Assembly: GCA_046484975.1 (NCBI GenBank)
Contig: JAWOHX010000043.1
Span: 1-13,333, forward strand
DNA length: 13,333 nucleotides
Source: JAWOHX01 sp046484975
GTDB lineage: Bacteria; Bacillota; Clostridia; DUPQ01
Direction: 5' to 3'
Shown here piece after piece: positions 1 to 4,644 of this stretch. The notes beneath the pieces were generated by a model that was not told where the DNA came from, did no database searches, and worked only from the letters and a program-made list of their open reading frames with translations. Each line of letters begins with the position of its first letter. Within the stretch, counting starts at the first letter, position 1. The translations under genes and the position numbers were made by a program.

Positions 1-228
1 GAGGGATGTCTTCGCCACGCATGACATCTTTTCCTTGAAATCTTCCCCGGCAATCTTTCTGGTGTTCTCATCGCACAGGACCATTGCATGGGCTTTTGTT
101 TTTCCCAAGGCAAAGGATGAGGCCTTGCCCAGGCAATTTTTATCCAGTGCAATCTCCTGGATGTCCAGCTGGTGCCTTTTCCCACAGCTGCACATATAGT
201 CCTGTTTGGCCAGTTTGTCCAGCTCCAT
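1..228 (-). CDS. Iron-containing alcohol dehydrogenase, sn-glycerol-1-phosphate dehydrogenase type (N-terminal 76 residues only)
   Basis: The reading frame is open from an ATG at 228 down to the left edge, giving 76 residues of a protein whose C-terminus lies outside the window. The N-terminus carries a C-x-C-G-x-x-H motif (C13, C15, H19), followed by a stretch like the start of the nucleotide-binding domain (KAHAMVLCDENTRKIAG, residues 46-62). That order is what I know from bacterial sn-glycerol-1-phosphate dehydrogenase / AraM-like members of the iron-dependent dehydrogenase family, which reduce dihydroxyacetone phosphate or related polyols with NAD(P)H. The metal-binding C-terminal domain cannot be checked, so the substrate is open. 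The start is supported by AAGGGG a few bases upstream. It is transcribed away from padR. Confidence 0.6.
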   Translation of the reverse strand, partial: MELDKLAKQDYMCSCGKRHQLDIQEIALDKNCLGKASSFALGKTKAHAMVLCDENTRKIAGEDFKEKMSCVAKTSL

Positions 229-306
229 GTTTTTCCCCTTGTTCGTCTCACATATAATTTACCATAAATCCCTTGTTCTTTTGTCAAAAAATATTTAATT
301 TTCCTA

Positions 307-335
307 TTGACTTTTTATGCAAGCTTCCATATAAT
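307..335 (+). promoter_or_regulatory. SigA-type promoter of the padR operon
   Basis: A -35 box TTGACT (307-312) and a perfect -10 box TATAAT (330-335) are separated by exactly 17 bp. This matches the vegetative consensus at 11 of 12 positions. Transcription would start near 342, leaving a leader of about 40 nt with the ribosome binding site. It is the best-formed promoter in the window, and such a strong promoter normally needs a repressor, consistent with the PadR protein it drives. Confidence 0.85.
316..331. promoter_or_regulatory. Palindromic candidate PadR operator in the promoter spacer
   Basis: TATGCAAGCTTCCATA is a 16-bp inverted repeat with one mismatched pair (C320 against C327). 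It fills the spacer between the -35 and -10 boxes and enters the -10. The ATG-N8-CAT geometry resembles sites bound by PadR-family repressors, and autoregulation is common in that family. That PadR binds here is inference from position and symmetry. Confidence 0.5.
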
Positions 336-348
336 GTGTTGTACCGGC

Positions 349-361
349 TTATGCAAGGTAC
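349..361. repeat. Second copy of TTATGCAAG downstream of the padR -10
   Basis: TTATGCAAG at 349-357 repeats the same 9-mer at 315-323, 34 bp away (about three helical turns). It lies in the early transcribed region inside a partial inverted repeat (GTACC 341-345, GGTAC 357-361). It may be a secondary operator half-site. The evidence is the repeat alone. Confidence 0.3.
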
Positions 362-382
362 CCGGCAAAGGAGGCTACAGAA

Positions 383-712
383 ATGAATATTCAATTTAAG
401 AAAGGGGTTCTCGAATTGTGCGTTCTGGCCATTCTGGCAGCGAAGAACTGCTATGGCTATGAGCTGGTAAATAAGATCTCCAAAAACATCATGATATCGG
501 AAGGAACCATCTATCCTCTTTTAAAGCGGTTAAGGGACGACGGATATGTCGCTTCCTATCTGGAGGAGTCTTCAGAAGGCCCACCCAGAAAATATTATGC
601 CCTGTCAGCAAAAGGGCTGGAAACGTTCCGGGTGCTGAAAGAGGAATGGACAAGCTTTGCACAAGGAGTCAATCACTTATTGGAGGAGGAACTACACAAT
701 GAACAGGCATGA
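383..712 (+). CDS. PadR-family transcriptional regulator
   Basis: A 109-residue winged-helix repressor, the usual size for the short (subfamily 2) PadR proteins. Residues 5-36 form the N-terminal helices, residues 39-56 (SEGTIYPLLKRLRDDGYV) are the signature recognition-helix region, and residues 66-78 (GPPRKYYALSAKG) form the wing with its conserved R-K-Y-Y. The C-terminal helix (about 80-105) would dimerise. These proteins typically repress their own operon and release DNA in response to a small molecule or membrane stress; the inducer cannot be read here. AAGGAGG at 368-374, 8 nt before the ATG, decides the start. The 3' end overlaps the next gene by 14 nt, so the two are translationally coupled. 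The neighbouring DUF1700 and DUF4097 genes make this the known PadR/HAAS/toastrack arrangement. Confidence 0.93.
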   Translation: MNIQFKKGVLELCVLAILAAKNCYGYELVNKISKNIMISEGTIYPLLKRLRDDGYVASYLEESSEGPPRKYYALSAKGLETFRVLKEEWTSFAQGVNHLLEEELHNEQA

Positions 713-1259
713 ATTCTTATCTGTTCTGGAACGGAATTTGAAGGTCCATGGGTCGGAGAAAAGAGAGATCCTGGCGGATTATGAGGAGCATTTCCAGATG
801 GGTCTTTCCGAAGGCCGTACCGAGAAGGAAATCTGCGATGCCCTTGGGGACCCCTCAAAGATCGCAAGGGCCTATACCGCATCGATGCTGGTGAAGAAAG
901 CCCAGAAAAACCCTTCGGCGAAAAGCATCTTCAAAGCCATCGTCGCCGCCTTAAGCCTAGGATTTTTCAACCTGGTGGTCGGATTGCCGGTTTTCATCAT
1001 GCTCATGACCATCCTGGTCGTCCTTTTCAGTGTTTCGGCGGCCATCTTCATCACCGGTATTGTCGCAGTAATCGGTGGTTTTGTTGCACCTTTCACCGGT
1101 GCTTCCGGGTTCATGTTCCTGGTTGGCTTTTTCGGAGGTGTCGGTCTCATGGCTGTCGGGTCCCTGCTTCTCATCGGCTCGGCATTTCTCACGAAAATCA
1201 TGTTTTCAGGCTTATTGAAATACCTGAAGGCAAATATCAATATCATAAAGGAAGGTTAA
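699..1259 (+). CDS. DUF1700 (HAAS domain) membrane protein
   Basis: A 186-residue protein with an N-terminal soluble alpha-helical domain (residues 1-65, including EREILADYEEHF-like sequence at about 21-32 and ALGDPSKIAR at 48-57), typical of DUF1700/HAAS. Hydrophobic segments follow: roughly 80-128 (probably two spans) and 137-165. HAAS domains are thought to be signalling or adaptor modules that couple membrane proteins to PadR regulators; the mechanism is poorly known. I chose the ATG at 699 over the in-frame one at 657 because GGAGGAGGA lies at 682-690 and the domain begins right there (MNRHEFL). It is the middle gene of a three-gene operon, with only 4 nt before the next gene. Confidence 0.88.
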   Translation: MNRHEFLSVLERNLKVHGSEKREILADYEEHFQMGLSEGRTEKEICDALGDPSKIARAYTASMLVKKAQKNPSAKSIFKAIVAALSLGFFNLVVGLPVFIMLMTILVVLFSVSAAIFITGIVAVIGGFVAPFTGASGFMFLVGFFGGVGLMAVGSLLLIGSAFLTKIMFSGLLKYLKANINIIKEG

Positions 1260-1263
1260 AAAA

Positions 1264-2187
1264 ATGAAAGGTTTTATTATTGCATTGGTCATCATCGCGG
1301 TCCTCTGCCTGGGCGCTGCCGGAATATTCATTGCCGTGGCAGGAAGCCTGAACACGGTCTTCAATGTCCCCATGCTTTTCGCATGGAGGGCTGAGACCGT
1401 CACCATCGACCAGCAGGCCACCGCCCCTACGGCGTCATACCAGGAAATCAGCCTGTCCAGCGTGAGCGACAGCATCACGGTGGTGGAATGGGAAAACGAT
1501 TATCCCCAGGCCACCCTCAAAGGAACCTTAACCCTACGGGGAGAAAGCCCGGAGCTGGTCGTGAACCACACCGAAGACACGGCATCCTTTTCCGTGCGGT
1601 ATCCTGTGACGGGTTCCCGCATTCTCCGGTCTGATGTGAAACTCACCCTTTATTTGCCAAAGGGTTATGACCGGGGGCTGGTTTTATCCTCTGTCAGCGG
1701 ATCCATCCGTCTCGACGAGCATAAGTTCACCCATTTGAAGACCAATACGATCTCCGGAAGCATCGCTGTGTCCGGCACCACAGCCGACAAATGGACCACC
1801 TCTACAGTTTCCGGAAGAGTTACCGCACAACAAGTCGTTTTTCCGGAAGTTTCGTTGAATTCCACTTCGGGTGCTGTCATTTTCGACGGATCTGCAAGCG
1901 ATCTTTTCATCACCACTGTCTCCGGCAGGGTGGAAGCCCGCCTGATTGATGGCATATCGTCAGGCAGGGTCAACACTGTAAGTGGCAGGGTGGAGATTCT
2001 GCTTCCAAAGGACAGAGGAGCATTGGTTGAGTTCAGCACCACCACCGGAAGGTTCACCTCCAGGGGACAGGTCAACCTCATCGAGGCAAGGAGGACCTAC
2101 ACCAGGATGGAGGCCGGGGACAATGCAAGCGCTTCATCCTTGCGTGTCAATACCGTATCCGGGGGATTCACCCTTGCGGTGGAATGA
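1264..2187 (+). CDS. DUF4097 (toastrack-type beta-repeat) membrane-anchored protein
   Basis: A 307-residue protein with one N-terminal membrane segment (residues 3-28; no lipobox or clear cleavage site, so an anchor is likelier than secretion). The rest is an extracytoplasmic beta-rich domain. Short T-V-S-G-R-V-like units recur at residues 143, 162, 181, 200, 218, 238, 259 and 297, spaced about 19-21 residues apart except the last, as in a regular beta-solenoid ladder. The family is also called a putative adhesin, and resembles the C-terminal domain of LiaF-like envelope-stress proteins. AAAGGAAGG before the ATG supports the start. It ends the padR operon and is followed by a strong terminator. 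A role in sensing or buffering the envelope is inferred from the family and operon. Confidence 0.85.
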   Translation: MKGFIIALVIIAVLCLGAAGIFIAVAGSLNTVFNVPMLFAWRAETVTIDQQATAPTASYQEISLSSVSDSITVVEWENDYPQATLKGTLTLRGESPELVVNHTEDTASFSVRYPVTGSRILRSDVKLTLYLPKGYDRGLVLSSVSGSIRLDEHKFTHLKTNTISGSIAVSGTTADKWTTSTVSGRVTAQQVVFPEVSLNSTSGAVIFDGSASDLFITTVSGRVEARLIDGISSGRVNTVSGRVEILLPKDRGALVEFSTTTGRFTSRGQVNLIEARRTYTRMEAGDNASASSLRVNTVSGGFTLAVE

Positions 2188-2200
2188 GTCCCCGGACAGG

Positions 2201-2229
2201 AAAACAAGGGCCATGGCCCTTGTTTTTTT
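2201..2229 (+). terminator. Rho-independent terminator of the padR operon
   Basis: A GC-rich stem pairs CAAGGGCC (2205-2212) with GGCCCTTG (2215-2222), extended by A/T pairs on either side and ending in a run of seven T (2223-2229). It lies 13 nt after the DUF4097 stop. The opposite strand also gives a hairpin followed by TTTT, so it may also stop transcription of the convergent uridine kinase gene. Confidence 0.9.
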
Positions 2230-2247
2230 ATGACTGTATTACATTCA

Positions 2248-2280
2248 CGAAAGGCTCAGAGGAAGGTCTTGAGCCTTTCG
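2248..2280. repeat. 11-bp inverted repeat containing the udk stop codon
   Basis: CGAAAGGCTCA (2248-2258) is perfectly complementary to TGAGCCTTTCG (2270-2280) across an 11-nt loop. On the minus strand it covers the last codons of the uridine kinase gene, with the TGA stop (2258-2256) in the stem. No T-run follows, so it is not a complete intrinsic terminator by itself. It could protect the 3' end or help the downstream hairpin. Confidence 0.6.
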
Positions 2281-2909
2281 ATGATCATATGGAGCACCAC
2301 CTGGTTGTATCCCCCTTCAGGGATGATGAAATCCGCGTGTTTCTTGCTGGGTTCGCAAAATGTGTCATGCATGGGTTTCACCGTGTTTGTATACTGCTCC
2401 AGGACTGAGTCCAGACTCCTTCCCCGTTCTTTGACGTCTCTCAGTATTCTACGGATGAGCCGGACATCGGGATCGGTGTCTACGAAGACCTTGATGTCCA
2501 TCAATTCCCTGAGACAGCTGTTCTCGAGCAAGAGCACTCCCTCAATGAGGACGACCCGGGTGGGAAGGACCTCCACTGTCTCGTCCAGTCGCGTGTGGGT
2601 GATGAAAGAATAAACAGGTCGCTGGATGGCGTTTCCTTTTTTTAGTTCTTCAATGTGACGAATCAGAAGGTCCGTCTCCAGGGAAGTAGGATGGTCATAA
2701 TTTTGCATGCACCTTTCCTCATATGACATGTGCTGGTTCTTCAGATAATAAAAATCATGGGACAACAGGACAGCCTTATCCCCCAGCGCGTTTTTCACCC
2801 CGAGGGCAAGAGTCGTTTTACCGGATCCGGTTCCTCCTGCAATACCCATGACCACAACATTCTTCATGGATACCATGATACCATATTCCAGGGTGGTTTT
2901 GTCGTGCAT
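2256..2909 (-). CDS. udk: Uridine kinase
   Basis: This enzyme phosphorylates uridine or cytidine with ATP or GTP in pyrimidine salvage, in the cytoplasm. It has a Walker A loop GGTGSGKT (residues 25-32), the conserved substrate region around DFYY and YDHP, and the family signature region IFVDTDPD...RRILRD..ERGRS, ending with PEGG. The match to Bacillus Udk is close along the length. Start choice is uncertain. The ATG at 2909 has AAGGA nine bases upstream and gives 217 residues. The ATG at 2867 gives 203 residues starting MKNVVVMGIAGG, closest to known N-termini, but has no clear ribosome binding site. The frame stays open beyond 2909 without family homology. It diverges from the HD-domain gene. 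A salvage partner, thymidine kinase, lies about 7 kb away. Confidence 0.9.
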   Translation of the reverse strand: MHDKTTLEYGIMVSMKNVVVMGIAGGTGSGKTTLALGVKNALGDKAVLLSHDFYYLKNQHMSYEERCMQNYDHPTSLETDLLIRHIEELKKGNAIQRPVYSFITHTRLDETVEVLPTRVVLIEGVLLLENSCLRELMDIKVFVDTDPDVRLIRRILRDVKERGRSLDSVLEQYTNTVKPMHDTFCEPSKKHADFIIPEGGYNQVVLHMIIERLKTFL

Positions 2910-2913
2910 GGAC

Positions 2914-2923
2914 AAGGATCCTT
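2914..2923. repeat. Palindrome AAGGATCCTT over the udk ribosome binding site
   Basis: This 10-bp perfect palindrome contains the AAGGA used as ribosome binding site for the 2909 start. It could pair with itself in a dimer or short hairpin, or be chance (it is also a plain restriction-site-like palindrome). No protein binding is implied. Confidence 0.25.
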
Positions 2924-2950
2924 CCCTGTCTTTCTTTTCTGTGTCTCTGT

Positions 2951-2959
2951 TGCTATAAT
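2951..2959 (+). promoter_or_regulatory. Extended -10 promoter of the HD-domain gene
   Basis: TGCTATAAT is a perfect -10 with the TGn extension. The -35 position (about 2931-2936, TTTCTT) is poor, which fits an extended -10 promoter. Start would fall near 2966, leaving about 30 nt of leader with AGAGGAGG. The minus strand of the same AT-rich patch (TATATT/TATTAT) may serve udk, making a face-to-face overlapping pair. Confidence 0.65.
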
Positions 2960-2997
2960 ATAAAACACAGTCAGGAAGAGACAGAGGAGGAAAATCC

Positions 2998-3576
2998 ATG
3001 AATTCCATTCCAAACCGGGAAAAAACCTTTGCGCTGCTCAGGGAGTACAACAGCAATGAGTCCCTGGTCAGGCACGCTCTGGCCGTGGAGAGTGTCATGA
3101 TCCATTTTGCAAAGCTCCTTGGGGAAGCAGATCTGGAAAAATGGGGGAACATCGGCCTGATCCATGATCTTGATTACGGAATGTATCCGGATGATCATTG
3201 CAGAAAAACCCTTGAGATCCTAGTGGAAAACCATTGGCCTGCAGAATACATCCATGCCGTCATGAGCCATGGCTACGGACTTTGCACCGAGGTTCTTCCC
3301 GAGGCGCCCATGGAGAAGGTCCTGTATGCCACAGACGAACTGACGGGTTTGATCACGGCCACCGTTCTGATGAGGCCGGACAAATCCATCCATCAGCTTG
3401 AGGTCAAATCCGTCATGAAAAAATGGAAGCAGAAAAGCTTTGCTGCCGGCGTGAATCGAGAAGTCATCGAAAATGGCGCCCGGATGCTGTCCATGGAAAT
3501 CGATGACCTTGTCCGTGAAACCATAGAGGGAATGAAGCCCGTCGCAAAAGAACTGGGGCTGGACGGCATCCTATAG
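2998..3576 (+). CDS. HD-domain (HDIG-type) metal-dependent phosphohydrolase-like protein
   Basis: A 192-residue soluble protein built on the HD fold. Candidate metal ligands are H26 (LVRHALAVE), H56-D57 (GLIHDLDYG), H91 (MSHGYG) and D113 (YATDELTGL). This order is typical of the small stand-alone HD hydrolases common in Bacillota, which act on nucleotides or phosphate esters, but the substrate is unknown. AGAGGAGG at 2983-2990 before the ATG fixes the start. The TAG stop at 3574-3576 sits in CTATAG, which also contains the stop of the convergent metallohydrolase gene. It is monocistronic. Possible link to nucleotide salvage through divergent udk is only suggested by position. Confidence 0.85.
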   Translation: MNSIPNREKTFALLREYNSNESLVRHALAVESVMIHFAKLLGEADLEKWGNIGLIHDLDYGMYPDDHCRKTLEILVENHWPAEYIHAVMSHGYGLCTEVLPEAPMEKVLYATDELTGLITATVLMRPDKSIHQLEVKSVMKKWKQKSFAAGVNREVIENGARMLSMEIDDLVRETIEGMKPVAKELGLDGIL

Positions 3577-4491
3577 GTACAGCGGATTTGACCATGCCCT
3601 TTTCCCGGTATGGTCCATGAACTCCACTCGGACGAACTTTTCTTTGCCGGACAAACGGAATGTCCCCCTGTCCACGGTGTGATTTTCTGTTTTTCCGTTT
3701 GTCGAGGAGCTGTGCCCGTCCGTGAAAAATGTGACTTTCCTCACCGGGGAGCCTTGGGCGTAGGCAACTCCCCCATCCACATGAAAATCGTGGATTTCCG
3801 GGCCGTTGGAACTATAGAAGCTGCCCGCCTTCATGGCACGGACGATTTCCTTCACTGATAATTCCGGGGCCTTGACCATGATGAACCCTCCCAATCCCCT
3901 TTCATCGTGGATATGCCTGTCGTCGGCGGCAACACCCCACAATCGCATTCCTTTCCGCAGGAGGATGTCCCAGAACATTGTCCCGTCTCCGTTGCCACAA
4001 CAGAAATCACACTGGTGGTTCCACACTTCCATGGCATCCAACCCCTTTAGTCTTCCCATTGTTTCCGGTGTGGTCCTGGACCAGTCAGGATGGGCGTAAA
4101 TCACAAAATTCGATTGTGCCTTCAATGTATCGATCATGTTCTGTACAGGGGTAGTATCCTTCCCGTCGTATATGCCCGGGGAAAAAACATGGTCATGGCC
4201 GAAGGGTTCCCCTTCTCCCGAATACATCCCGGTGACATGGTGCGTCTCAAGGATGCCTTCATTTTCCCGCTCCACATGGAGTTCCACGCCAGGGACCACC
4301 AGGAAATCCTTCCCATCCAGCTCACTGTTGTTAAAATAACGGACATGATCCGAAATGACAACAAAGTCGTAACCCTTGCGCTTGTATTCTTCCACCGCGT
4401 CTGCAGGATCCTTGACCCCGTCCGACCTCGTTGTGTGCAAGTGGGTGTTGCCCCTGTACCAGTTTCCTGTCTCCGGGAATGATCTGTTCAT
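3571..4491 (-). CDS. PHP-domain metallohydrolase, CehA/McbA-like
   Basis: A 306-residue protein with a PHP metal site: H17-x-H19 and D24 (GNTHLHTTRSDG), then ISDH, GVEL, YAHPDW and the late aspartate in GVAADDRH. PHP proteins hydrolyse phosphoesters or related bonds using a trinuclear metal site; this subgroup, often named CehA/McbA family, covers many substrates, so none is assigned. An unusual FCCGNGDG stretch sits in the middle, and the C-terminal ~90 residues form a beta-rich domain (KVTFFTDG...FVRVEF) common in these proteins. I used the ATG at 4491, since AAAGGA precedes it and the fold starts just inside. The frame is open to 4575 but with no family sequence. It diverges from the GH2 operon and converges on the HD gene with a 6-bp overlap. 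Confidence 0.8.
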   Translation of the reverse strand: MNRSFPETGNWYRGNTHLHTTRSDGVKDPADAVEEYKRKGYDFVVISDHVRYFNNSELDGKDFLVVPGVELHVERENEGILETHHVTGMYSGEGEPFGHDHVFSPGIYDGKDTTPVQNMIDTLKAQSNFVIYAHPDWSRTTPETMGRLKGLDAMEVWNHQCDFCCGNGDGTMFWDILLRKGMRLWGVAADDRHIHDERGLGGFIMVKAPELSVKEIVRAMKAGSFYSSNGPEIHDFHVDGGVAYAQGSPVRKVTFFTDGHSSSTNGKTENHTVDRGTFRLSGKEKFVRVEFMDHTGKRAWSNPLYL

Positions 4492-4524
4492 GTTTCTTGT
4501 TCCTTTCAGGCCCTCATGTCGTCC

Positions 4525-4554
4525 ATTATATCCCATCTCTCCCTGCACCTTCAA
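4525..4554 (-). promoter_or_regulatory. Promoter of the PHP metallohydrolase gene
   Basis: On the minus strand, TTGAAG (4554-4549) and a perfect TATAAT (4530-4525) are 18 bp apart. This would place the start near 4518, about 27 nt before the ATG at 4491, with AAAGGA in the leader. Confidence 0.6.
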
Positions 4555-4587
4555 TGCATTCCTGAAAAGAAACAACCCGTTCTCTCC

Positions 4588-4616
4588 TTACCATGATTTC
4601 CATTGTATGATACAAT
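4588..4616 (+). promoter_or_regulatory. Promoter of the GH2-asnA operon
   Basis: TACAAT (4611-4616) carries a TGA extension (4608-4610), i.e. an extended -10, with a weak -35 TTACCA at 4588-4593 (17-bp spacer). A start near 4623 leaves about 22 nt with GGAGG at 4635-4639. The -10 lies inside the palindrome listed next. Confidence 0.55.
4602..4616. promoter_or_regulatory. Perfect 15-bp palindrome, candidate GntR-like operator
   Basis: ATTGTAT-G-ATACAAT is a perfect inverted repeat overlapping the -10 of the GH2 promoter, where a bound protein would block transcription. The TTGTAT/ATACAA arms resemble sites used by GntR-family sugar regulators such as TreR. No such regulator is encoded in the window, so the binder is unknown. 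Confidence 0.55.
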
Positions 4617-4644
4617 ATCCGTAAAATAATTCCTGGAGGAGCAT

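Larger units (their letters stand above)
229..382. promoter_or_regulatory. Divergent intergenic region between the dehydrogenase and padR
   Basis: This 154-bp AT-rich stretch holds the padR promoter and candidate operators (listed separately). For the leftward gene, the minus strand has a perfect TTGACA at 287-282, but the best -10 candidates (TATGGT at a 15-bp spacing, TGGTAA at 17) are poor, so that promoter is only tentative. No small ORF or RNA was recognised here. Confidence 0.45.

Noticed and set aside
657..698. Upstream in-frame ATG for the DUF1700 gene
   Set aside because: It lies within padR, has no good ribosome binding site at the right distance, and adds residues unlike the family; the ATG at 699 has GGAGGAGGA upstream.
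1690..2184. DNA-level tandem repeat within the DUF4097 gene, considered as a repeat array
   Set aside because: Units vary too much in DNA sequence and length; the repeat is of protein structure and not a CRISPR or satellite array.
2910..3152. Upstream extension of the udk frame to 298 residues
   Set aside because: It would run antisense into the HD gene, adds about 80 residues absent from uridine kinases, and crosses the promoter region.
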